Assembly (NCBI GenBank): GCA_025060275.1
Contig: JANXCJ010000008.1
Span: 1-8,040, forward strand
Direction: 5' to 3'
Origin: Bacteroidia bacterium
Lineage (GTDB): Bacteria; Bacteroidota; Bacteroidia; SpSt-205
Length of the DNA: 8,040 nucleotides
Shown: positions 1 through 6,538 of the stretch, in pieces
Layout: the number at the start of each line of letters is the position of its first letter
Numbering within the stretch: the stretch's first letter is position 1
Notes under the pieces: model-generated
Databases searched by the model: none
The model's input: the letters and a program-made list of their open reading frames with translations, nothing else
Told to the model about the DNA's origin: nothing
Translations under genes and position numbers: made by a program

Positions 1-1591
1 CCAATCTAACCTTCTCTAAAGGGAGCCATACAGGTAATTTACTCCGAGGAAAGTCTTTTACTCGCTTACTTAGGGTCCAGATACCGTGTGCATGGTAGAG
101 GGGTATGACCGGCACACTTTCTTGTAAGAGGGATTCTGCCTGAGAATAAATTATTTTCCTAATACTCTCCACATAGGTGCGTCGGCTTAGATGTATTAGG
201 CTATCCATTTGAGGGGAAGCATAGCGAGTGGTATTAGGTCCCTTGGGCACTTGCTGGGAAGACTCAAAAAGAATAAGAAAATTTTCTCCCTCGGGAAAGT
301 CCGCAAGCCAGCTACCTTTCCAGAAATAGATTTTTCCTTTATTCAAGTATTCTCTTAGAGAGGCTCCTAATAGGTATTCTGTCTTGATTTTGATTCCTTG
401 CAATGTGAGCTGACTTTGTATAAACTCAACTAACTCTCGGAAGGAAGGGGCTGCGTAAAGCGTTAGGGGAGTTTGCTTAAGCTGCTCTAGGGTTTGGGCT
501 GAGGGTGGGGTGGTGTCCTGCTTAGGTAGCCAAGCTAAAAGAGGAGGCGGTAAGAAACTTTGCGCGAGAGTGGCATGCCCATGCATTACTACTTCTACTA
601 TGGGCAGCCGATGGATAAAATAGTGAAGGGCCTTGCGGAGCTTCACAGAACTCAGGGGGCTCTCTGGGCTTACATTTATTCCTAAATATTCTGTGCCTAT
701 CTGCGGCTCCTCTATGCGCTGAGCGTACTCTCTCCATTCACTATCCCGCCGTAGAATATACTCCAAAGCTCTTTCCGTGCCTTCAAAAGCATCTATTTCA
801 CCCCTTTTGAGGGCTTCCCATGCCCAAAGCCGGTTGGGGAACCATCTGAAAACTATCTTCTGCACGAAAGGAGGAGACGCTCGTTTCCAGCGAGCTAACG
901 CAATCATGCGACCTGTCTCTTGGAATATCACCTTGAAGGGACCGCAGCCTACTGGACTCTGGCCGAATCTCCTTCCCAGACTTTCAGCTACCTCGGGTAA
1001 AACTATCATCGCATATGGGAGGGTGAGAAGGTGAAGGAAAGGCGCATAAGGTGCCTCTAAATCCACTTCTACTATACTATCACCTAAACTGCGTATTCCT
1101 GTAATACTATCCGCTTTCCCTTCTTGATAGGTTGTCCAGCCTCGTATTAATCCTCTGAAAAGATAACTGCCTGGGGAACCCCAGCGAGGATGGGCTAAGC
1201 GATGCCAGCTGTAGACTACGTCCCTTGCGCGCAGGGTACGATTAGGATAACCATGGAAAGAGACCCCCTTTCGTAAGAAAAAGCGATACCGCAGTCCATC
1301 TGCTGAAATTTCCCAACGCTCGGCTAAGTCAGGACATATTTGCATTTTCTCATCATACTTTACTAAGCCGGCAAAAACCTGCTGCACCAGCCACACGCTT
1401 ACCTGATCCCGTGCATAAATAGGGTCAATGCTAGTGTAGGGTGCAAAGAGGGCAATTCGTAGGATATCCTCTTTGGGAGGAGAAGGTTGACACGCGGGAA
1501 TTCCCATGAATACCCAACCTATATTCAGTGCTGTACTTCTGAAAGGCCCAGGGAGAAAAGATTGAAGGCTAGATTGCGGTTTTATATCCAT
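1..1591 (-). CDS. Family 5 extracellular solute-binding lipoprotein (OppA/DppA-like), 3' end cut by window edge
   Basis: The reverse strand is open from ATG at 1591 to the left edge, giving about 530 residues, close to the usual 520-560 of the family, so only a few C-terminal residues should be missing. Family 5 proteins bind peptides (some bind nickel, heme or murein peptides) and hand them to an ABC permease. Sequence marks seen: the opening ILRIALFAPYTSIDPIYA, then QQVFAGLVKYDE, DLAERWEISADGLRYRFFLRKG, the SPVGCGPFKV signature mid-protein, YLGINV, SVKLRKALHYFI, and the C-terminal NTTRYASPQMDSLI and ESVPVIPLYHA. The N-terminus has Arg18, a hydrophobic stretch and Cys34 in IPAC, read as a lipoprotein signal with an atypical Pro in the lipobox. 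An in-frame TGA lies two codons upstream, so ATG 1591 is the earliest ATG. It overlaps the dapB stop by 10 nt, so co-transcription is likely. No permease gene is visible, and the substrate cannot be told from sequence. Confidence 0.9.
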   Translation of the reverse strand, partial: MDIKPQSSLQSFLPGPFRSTALNIGWVFMGIPACQPSPPKEDILRIALFAPYTSIDPIYARDQVSVWLVQQVFAGLVKYDEKMQICPDLAERWEISADGLRYRFFLRKGVSFHGYPNRTLRARDVVYSWHRLAHPRWGSPGSYLFRGLIRGWTTYQEGKADSITGIRSLGDSIVEVDLEAPYAPFLHLLTLPYAMIVLPEVAESLGRRFGQSPVGCGPFKVIFQETGRMIALARWKRASPPFVQKIVFRWFPNRLWAWEALKRGEIDAFEGTERALEYILRRDSEWREYAQRIEEPQIGTEYLGINVSPESPLSSVKLRKALHYFIHRLPIVEVVMHGHATLAQSFLPPPLLAWLPKQDTTPPSAQTLEQLKQTPLTLYAAPSFRELVEFIQSQLTLQGIKIKTEYLLGASLREYLNKGKIYFWKGSWLADFPEGENFLILFESSQQVPKGPNTTRYASPQMDSLIHLSRRTYVESIRKIIYSQAESLLQESVPVIPLYHAHGIWTLSKRVKDFPRSKLPVWLPLEKVRL

Positions 1592-2238
1592 ATTTCGTCA
1601 AATCTCCCCACGAATCTTTCTTGTTGTACAAGCCACTGTGCTGCCCACAGAGCACCTTCTGCAAAAATTTCCCGATTGTGGGCGCGATGGGAAAATTCTA
1701 CCTCTTCTCCCTGTCCGCTCAGCCAGAGGATGTGTTCGCCGATTACTTCACCTACCCTGAGGCTTTGTATCTGGGTAACGCCTGCTATTTGACTAAGCTC
1801 TATAGCAGTGCCGCTGGGAGCATCCTTCTTCCAGCGATGATGGATATCTAAAAGAGCAATTTCCCAGTCTTTCCACTGCCGCACTAAGGCTTGAATAGCT
1901 TTCAGTGCTATCTTTAGAAGTAGAATGCCCCGGCTAAAGTTACTTGCCCATATCCACCTTGGTTTAGGATAGGTTTCTGCACGCTTGCGCAGCTCCTCCT
2001 CTAGCATGTGCCAGCCTGTAGTACCTGTGATAAGTGCTATATCCCTTGAGAGGGTCTCTTCTATGATACTAGGTACCTGTGATGCATGAGAGAAGTCTAT
2101 TATAGCCTCTGCTTTTAGGTTTTCCCAAAATGCCGGTGTGGGTCTTCCTACGATTGCTTCTACTATATATCCCTTGCTCCGAGCTATTTCATATACAGTT
2201 TTACCCATTCTACCCCTCCCGATAATACCCAAACGCAT
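1582..2238 (-). CDS. dapB: 4-hydroxy-tetrahydrodipicolinate reductase DapB
   Basis: DapB reduces 4-hydroxy-tetrahydrodipicolinate with NAD(P)H in the cytosolic diaminopimelate/lysine pathway. From ATG 2238 the protein has 218 residues, shorter than E. coli DapB (273). It opens with the Rossmann motif GIIGRGRMG (residues 4-12), followed by DFSHAS (48-53), ITGTTGW (around 71-76), ASNFSRG (98-104), the family signature HHRWKKDAPSGTA with His133, His134, Lys137 and Ser-Gly-Thr 142-144, and the C-terminal HRAHNREIFAEGALWAAQWL. All expected catalytic and substrate-binding positions are present. The frame stays open upstream to about 2316, but the extra 26 residues have no counterpart in DapB. The start at 2238 puts the Rossmann strand at the N-terminus as in the family and lies 3 nt after a perfect TAnnTTTG box. 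It is divergent from the DAHP synthase gene and overlaps the downstream lipoprotein gene by 10 nt. Confidence 0.95.
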   Translation of the reverse strand: MRLGIIGRGRMGKTVYEIARSKGYIVEAIVGRPTPAFWENLKAEAIIDFSHASQVPSIIEETLSRDIALITGTTGWHMLEEELRKRAETYPKPRWIWASNFSRGILLLKIALKAIQALVRQWKDWEIALLDIHHRWKKDAPSGTAIELSQIAGVTQIQSLRVGEVIGEHILWLSGQGEEVEFSHRAHNREIFAEGALWAAQWLVQQERFVGRFDEIWI

Positions 2239-2241
2239 ATT

Positions 2242-2249
2242 CAAAAGTA
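2242..2249 (-). promoter_or_regulatory. Candidate Bacteroidota -7 promoter box for dapB
   Basis: The minus strand reads TACTTTTG, a full match to the Bacteroidota sigma factor -7 consensus TAnnTTTG. Only 3 nt separate it from the dapB ATG, so the transcript would start at or very near the start codon (leaderless). I see no TTG/TTTG -33 element at the usual spacing, which weakens the call. Confidence 0.5.
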
Positions 2250-2257
2250 TTATGCTG

Positions 2258-2265
2258 TACCTTTG
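2258..2265 (+). promoter_or_regulatory. Candidate Bacteroidota -7 promoter box for the DAHP synthase gene
   Basis: TACCTTTG matches TAnnTTTG exactly. Transcription would begin near 2269-2272, leaving a leader of about 20 nt before ATG 2293. The box lies only 8 bp from the oppositely oriented dapB box. No -33 TTTG is seen at the usual spacing, because that position falls in the first codons of dapB. Confidence 0.5.
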
Positions 2266-2283
2266 CTTTGCGAAGTTGATGAT

Positions 2284-2289
2284 AAGGAG
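2284..2289 (+). promoter_or_regulatory. Shine-Dalgarno-like AAGGAG before the DAHP synthase start
   Basis: AAGGAG lies 3 nt before ATG 2293. The spacing is short, but it is the clearest Shine-Dalgarno match in front of any start in this window. It supports 2293 over the TTG at 2263, which also opens the frame. Confidence 0.4.
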
Positions 2290-2292
2290 TAT

Positions 2293-3303
2293 ATGTGGCT
2301 TCTTTTGCGACTTCAAGCGGACCCTACTCCTATACTAAACTACTGTGCGGAGCGACAAATACCTACTCAACTTGTGCAAATAGGGGAGAGAAGGGCTATT
2401 CAGTTGATTGGGCAAGACTCCTTGACACCTGAGGCTTTTTATCGCTGGGAAGAGGTAGAGAGAGTCATTTCCGACCAGCTTCCTTCTCCTTTAGTATCGC
2501 AGTGGAAGGGCGACTCAATCTCCATCGGGGATTGGAAGCGAGGCGAGGGCATCCTATGGATAGCCGGACCCTGTAGCGTGGAGGAGAGGGACTCTCTCCT
2601 CCACTTAGCGGGTGAGCTTAAGGGATTGGGTGTGCATATGCTACGCGGCGGAGTCTTCAAAGCCCGCACGTCTCCTTATTCTTTCCAGGGGAGAGGAGAG
2701 GTGGCTTTAGACTGGCTGGCAGAAGCAAAGGCCCTCACGGGGCTCCCTACCTGTGTGGAGATCTTAAGTGAAGTACATATTCCTTTATACTTATCTAAGG
2801 GTGTGGATGTTTTTCAGATAGGTGCAAGAAACATGGATAATTTCTGGCTTCTCAAGGAGGTAGGCTCGCTTCAAAAACCAGTTCTCCTTAAGCGAAATCC
2901 GCAGGCTACTGTGGAAGATTGGCTATTTGCAGCTGAATATCTTCTTTTAGCAGGAGCGCCTCTTGTCTTACTCTGTGAGCGAGGTATTCGGACATTTGAG
3001 CGTAGCTTACGCTATACGCTGGATGTGGGGGGATTAGCTGTGCTCGCTGAGCGGACAGGACTTCCTCGTGTAGCTGATCCTTCCCATGCGGCGGGACATT
3101 GGAAGTTTGTGGAGCCTCTTGGATTAGCTGCATTAGCAGCTGGTGCAGAAGGACTCTTAGTAGAGGTTCATCCTGACCCTCTGAATGCGCGTTCCGATGC
3201 GGCTCAGCAGCTTACGATCTCTCAATTTGCTACCTTTATGGAGAAAGCTAACTTCGTCTTTGCCCCTTCCTTATCTTCTCACTTCCAACCTCATGGTGCG
3301 TGA
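2293..3303 (+). CDS. aroF: 3-deoxy-7-phosphoheptulonate synthase (DAHP synthase), type I-beta with N-terminal ferredoxin-like domain
   Basis: It condenses phosphoenolpyruvate and erythrose 4-phosphate to DAHP, the first step of the shikimate pathway. From ATG 2293 it has 336 residues, almost the same as the Thermotoga maritima enzyme (338). Residues 1-70 form the small ferredoxin-like domain that gives feedback control by Phe/Tyr in that subclass. The TIM barrel follows: IAGPCSVE with metal ligand Cys94, LRGG (117-120), KARTSPYSFQG, FQIGARN (about 174-180), PVLLKR (196-201), LCERGIRTFE, DPSHAAG with His265, and EVHPDP with Glu291. Asp302 is the probable fourth metal ligand. It ends in a short extra tail after the last helix. 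The frame can be read back to a TTG at 2263, but the family N-terminus and AAGGAG favour 2293. The symbol aroF is the usual one for this subclass; aroG or aroA(f) would be equally acceptable. Its 3' end overlaps the convergent phosphorylase gene by 13 bp. Confidence 0.95.
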   Translation: MWLLLRLQADPTPILNYCAERQIPTQLVQIGERRAIQLIGQDSLTPEAFYRWEEVERVISDQLPSPLVSQWKGDSISIGDWKRGEGILWIAGPCSVEERDSLLHLAGELKGLGVHMLRGGVFKARTSPYSFQGRGEVALDWLAEAKALTGLPTCVEILSEVHIPLYLSKGVDVFQIGARNMDNFWLLKEVGSLQKPVLLKRNPQATVEDWLFAAEYLLLAGAPLVLLCERGIRTFERSLRYTLDVGGLAVLAERTGLPRVADPSHAAGHWKFVEPLGLAALAAGAEGLLVEVHPDPLNARSDAAQQLTISQFATFMEKANFVFAPSLSSHFQPHGA

Positions 3304-4187
3304 GATAGCCAATCTAACCCTAACAGTAGAAGATGTTTCATGCCTTCCTCTGGGGATATGCCTCCATCTTTATAGGCAAATTCTCCTCGGTGACGATGAG
3401 CGATACCTAAGCATATAGCCCCTGCTTCATGACCTAAGGCCTGTGCAATTGCATATAGAGGCGCTACTTCCATCTCTATGTTTTGAATCTTGTAGTCTTG
3501 ATAGGAGAAACTGCCTAACCATTCTGCTAGGTTAGGGTAACGAATATTCGTTCGGATTTGCCTACCTTGGGGGGCATAGAAGCCTAATGCACTATAGGTA
3601 ATACCCCTAACCCAGGGTATTTCTGAGCTTTGAAGCGTGTGAGACAACTCTTCAAAAAAAGGGGAAGCTTTCATAGCATACCACCTAAGCTCACTGCTTC
3701 CATGGGTATCCCAGTGATGCTGAAGAGCCTCCTCTAAGGAAGAGACTCCTTTTGCTTCATAGAAGTGCGGGAGTGGGTCTATTCCTACTCCGTAGATGCT
3801 AAAAACTGCTGTGCCTAAGGAGACTTCGGGTTGAATTAGGCCACAGGTTCCTATTCGTAAAAAATATAAACGCTTATGGGTGGGAAAAGGTTTCCCTCGG
3901 CTCAAGTCTATATTATGGAGGGCATCTAACTCCACGACAGCTATTTCTGTATTGTCTCCGCCGATACCTGTGCCTATTATGCTCACAGAGACACCTTTAT
4001 AGTTGCCTGTAACCCAAACAAACTCTCTATTTGATCCCTGATATTGAATACTATCTAGCAAGGAGATTGCTAAGCTCACGCGACCAGGGTCACCTACCAG
4101 AAGACAGCGATGAGAAGCTCGCCCTGGTTGCATACCTAAATGATAAATAGAGCCGTCGGGGCGAAGAGGTAGCTCACTAGACTTCAT
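3291..4187 (-). CDS. Nucleoside phosphorylase, uridine phosphorylase-like (NP-I family)
   Basis: NP-I enzymes split nucleosides with phosphate into a free base and ribose 1-phosphate in cytosolic nucleoside salvage. The 298-residue protein shows the phosphate site VGDPGRV (31-37), GTGIGGDN (72-79), RIGTCG (111-116, where many relatives have RIGT-T/S-G), the base-binding segment GFYAPQGRQIR (202-212) and the ribose-binding NIEMEVAPLYAIA (236-248), where Glu238 and Glu240 match the EME motif of uridine phosphorylase. The opening LRPDGSIYHLGMQPG is typical of the Bacteroidota version. Uridine is the more likely substrate, but purine nucleosides cannot be excluded, so no symbol is given (udp would be the nearest). 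It starts at ATG 4187, 34 bp after the protease stop, with no TAnnTTTG box between them, so read-through from the protease promoter is likely. Its last codons overlap those of the DAHP synthase gene on the other strand. Confidence 0.9.
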   Translation of the reverse strand: MKSSELPLRPDGSIYHLGMQPGRASHRCLLVGDPGRVSLAISLLDSIQYQGSNREFVWVTGNYKGVSVSIIGTGIGGDNTEIAVVELDALHNIDLSRGKPFPTHKRLYFLRIGTCGLIQPEVSLGTAVFSIYGVGIDPLPHFYEAKGVSSLEEALQHHWDTHGSSELRWYAMKASPFFEELSHTLQSSEIPWVRGITYSALGFYAPQGRQIRTNIRYPNLAEWLGSFSYQDYKIQNIEMEVAPLYAIAQALGHEAGAICLGIAHRHRGEFAYKDGGISPEEGMKHLLLLGLDWLSHAP

Positions 4188-4221
4188 CCAGTTATGAAGA
4201 AGAGAAGGAGTAGTCCCTAAG

Positions 4222-6471
4222 TTATTCTTTCATGAGTGAGAACCTCCACTGACGTCCCTCTCCTAAGTTAGCCTCCACTATGTAAAGTCCTGTAGCTAAT
4301 CCTTCTAAAGGTATACTGTATTCTACTAGAGAGCTATTTATCTTCAGCTGGTCTTGGCGCAGGATTTGACCTGTTAATGAGAGAATGCGGTAAGCCAGTA
4401 GGTTTCCTTCTCCATCTTTTATGCGGAGTATTGTATAGGCTGAGGCGGGATTAGGCATTAGGCTTATAGTAGGAGCCCTTTCCAGAGAGGAGGTGTAACT
4501 GGAAAAGTCTGGGCGAACTTGCACACTATCTAAGTAAAGGTTATTACCCATTTCAGTGATATTCTCAAACATGATAAGAATATTCTTGCCTAAGTAAGAA
4601 GAGGGTATAGGTATTACTTTATGCTGCCAGGCATTATTGGGGCCAGTAGGGGGCACAGCCTGATCTGTGGAGGTTAGATTTCTGCCCATGATTTGAGCAG
4701 CGGAGCCTGTTACATCCAACCCCTCGCCTCCTTCATAAAATAGCCTTTGCCATGTTGAACCACAGTCTTCAGAGATATAGACAGCCAGTGTATCACCGTA
4801 GAGATAGCCGTAGTTGGGAGGATTTGTAGTAGTATTTTCCCAGTAGTAGGTCCGATAGTATACGTCAAATTCTATGACGGGGTCTTGAGCTGTGGCGGGG
4901 AGGGAGATGAGAGGTGTAATTAGGTAGTCTCTCTGACCTCGGTTCATATAGGACCAGTTACGAATGCGAGCCGTAGCGTTACTTGCGCCAAAACTACCCC
5001 GGCCTGCAGAGCTGTATCTCTCCCATATGATATTATTACTATTACCCGTGGCAAAATCGGGATTGTATCTGACCCACCCCGTTGGCGGGAAGGTAGTTCC
5101 TTCAAACCCTTCTGAAAAGGGAAATGAAGCTGCTTGCGAAGGGTCTCTTACTATAAGAAATCCTGCGTATGTGGTATCATCCGAATTTACCTGGTTGGCA
5201 ACAGACAGGTATACATCATAAGTGCCGGGAGTACTTGGAGCTGTTAGAGTGGCGCAGGGACCCGCATTAGAGGAGGCTATTATACTGGTGCCCTGACGGA
5301 TTTGCCATTCAAACTGATGGGGTTTGCCCCAGCTGTAACTTACAAAATTCAGGGTTTGTCCAGGGCATACATAGCAGGGGGGCTGTTCGCAGCCTTTGAG
5401 AGCAAAATTTGCTCTAATCCTGCCCCAAGGGCCTGTACCAGTGGCTTGAAGATTCGTAGCTTGCCACTGGGTATTTCTGTCCGTAGCATTGATTAGGGCG
5501 TTTCTCATGCGAACTCGCTGGCCTTCAGTGAAAATATCCATGGAAATATCATCCAGATAATCCATATAATTTCGGACTAAGTCAGGAACATCTATGCCTA
5601 AAATGGTAATATTTTCGCCGCACGTATTTTGACGGCGTGCCGCACCGTAATTGTCTTGAGAGGTGGGTGGAGTATCACAGACCCTGTCTCCGCTGGTATT
5701 GCAGTTAGAATTTGTCATGCCTGCACAGCCTCCATGGAAGGTGTGATACAGCGCCAGGTAATGCCCGATCTCATGGGTTGTTGTTTGTCCCCCTCCTGTA
5801 TTTCCAAATACGAAGGCAGCTACTACCACTCCCTCATCAACGTCTGATATGTTGTCTGGAAGGGTAGCAAAGCCTAAAATGTCTCCACTTGGAGGACAAC
5901 TGTTGGAAGATGAGCATATTCTTCCGACTACCCAGATATTCAGGTATTTATTACGAGGCCATCCCACGTTGTTCTTAAGGGTACTTACGTTGGCTCCGCT
6001 TCCACTCCTGTAAATAGTTGCTGAGCTTAGTCCTACTGAGCTATAATGGTGATAAGTTACGCCTGGATGGGGTGTCCCGTTGGGGGCAATAGTAGCTAGG
6101 GAAAACTCTATGCGTGTATCTACACCTGAGCTGTAGCCTTTTGTATAAGGGCGTTTGCGAAAGTCATTGAATAGCTGTTCCATCTGTAAGATAACTCTAT
6201 CCATAGGCAAGCTATCAGGTTGTCCCCAGCCAGAATGGATGATGTGCACTACCACCGGTACTATGTATTCTGACTCTGGACATCCTGTTTGAGTCCTGAG
6301 GTGTGGGGTACTTCGCTCTGCCCATTCAGTGAGGATTTCTTCTAAGGCTTCTCTGTTATGTTTGATAAGGGGATTACGAGCCTCTAATTCCCGTTGATAC
6401 TCGTCTGTACCACAAGTCGGTCGTAGCTGTGCCCACAGCGTAGCACACAAAAGGATAATTACCCGAGGCAT
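4222..6471 (-). CDS. Secreted M43 (pappalysin-like) zinc metalloprotease with PKD-like, jelly-roll-like and T9SS type A sorting domains
   Basis: This is a 749-residue secreted protease. Residues 1-14 (MPRVIILLCATLWA) form a short signal peptide, probably cut before Gln15. The metzincin zinc site is HEIGHYLALYH with His233, Glu234, His237 and His243. NYMDY (301-305) supplies the Met-turn, and GDRVCDTPP between them is a common M43 element. Cysteines nearby (GGCAGM, SNCNTSGDRVC) suggest disulfides. A PKD-like domain follows (about 355-443), then a beta-sandwich of the MAM/cleaved-adhesin sort (about 449-655; SEGFEGTTFPPTGW, DYLITPLISL, VYISEDCGSTW, NLYLDSVQV). The end (about 666-749) is a T9SS type A sorting domain with LMPNPAS, LLAYRILSLTGQIL and ATGLYIVEA, so export to the cell surface or medium is expected. 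The frame continues upstream to a TTG near 6501, but ATG 6471 places the signal peptide first. One oddity: the metzincin glycine of HExxHxxGxxH is Ala240. Confidence 0.93.
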   Translation of the reverse strand: MPRVIILLCATLWAQLRPTCGTDEYQRELEARNPLIKHNREALEEILTEWAERSTPHLRTQTGCPESEYIVPVVVHIIHSGWGQPDSLPMDRVILQMEQLFNDFRKRPYTKGYSSGVDTRIEFSLATIAPNGTPHPGVTYHHYSSVGLSSATIYRSGSGANVSTLKNNVGWPRNKYLNIWVVGRICSSSNSCPPSGDILGFATLPDNISDVDEGVVVAAFVFGNTGGGQTTTHEIGHYLALYHTFHGGCAGMTNSNCNTSGDRVCDTPPTSQDNYGAARRQNTCGENITILGIDVPDLVRNYMDYLDDISMDIFTEGQRVRMRNALINATDRNTQWQATNLQATGTGPWGRIRANFALKGCEQPPCYVCPGQTLNFVSYSWGKPHQFEWQIRQGTSIIASSNAGPCATLTAPSTPGTYDVYLSVANQVNSDDTTYAGFLIVRDPSQAASFPFSEGFEGTTFPPTGWVRYNPDFATGNSNNIIWERYSSAGRGSFGASNATARIRNWSYMNRGQRDYLITPLISLPATAQDPVIEFDVYYRTYYWENTTTNPPNYGYLYGDTLAVYISEDCGSTWQRLFYEGGEGLDVTGSAAQIMGRNLTSTDQAVPPTGPNNAWQHKVIPIPSSYLGKNILIMFENITEMGNNLYLDSVQVRPDFSSYTSSLERAPTISLMPNPASAYTILRIKDGEGNLLAYRILSLTGQILRQDQLKINSSLVEYSIPLEGLATGLYIVEANLGEGRQWRFSLMKE

Positions 6472-6475
6472 AATA

Positions 6476-6483
6476 CAAATATA
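6476..6483 (-). promoter_or_regulatory. Candidate Bacteroidota -7 promoter box for the M43 protease
   Basis: The minus strand reads TATATTTG, a full TAnnTTTG match, ending 4 nt before ATG 6471. A TTTG at 6499-6502 (minus) lies 15 bp upstream, somewhat closer than the usual spacing for a -33 element. The transcript would start at or next to the start codon. The 67-bp gap between thiE and this gene is otherwise AT-rich without a clear hairpin terminator. Confidence 0.55.
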
Positions 6484-6538
6484 AGGTTTTTTATACCCCA
6501 AAAATCTTCAATATGGAAAAAAGTTTATTTATTCATCA

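Noticed and set aside
1..11. An 11-base match between the left edge and position 3309-3319 (ccaatctaacc).
   Set aside because: It is too short to be a meaningful repeat and both copies lie in coding sequence of unrelated genes.
522..1034. Open frames of 71 (minus) and 85 (plus) codons inside the binding-protein region.
   Set aside because: They are out of frame with, or antisense to, a continuous 530-codon frame that matches the family 5 binding proteins throughout.
1487..1851. Plus-strand open frames of 101 and 76 codons over the dapB/lipoprotein junction.
   Set aside because: They lie opposite well-supported genes and show low-complexity, Cys/Ser-rich translations without recognisable motifs.
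4964..5847. Three plus-strand open frames (85, 64 and 72 codons) opposite the protease.
   Set aside because: They are antisense shadows of the protease; no motifs, no promoter and no ribosome site fit them.
6357..6364. TATGTTTG on the plus strand, a TAnnTTTG match antisense within the protease gene.
   Set aside because: It lies inside coding sequence with no gene starting downstream on that strand. About four chance matches are expected in this window over both strands.
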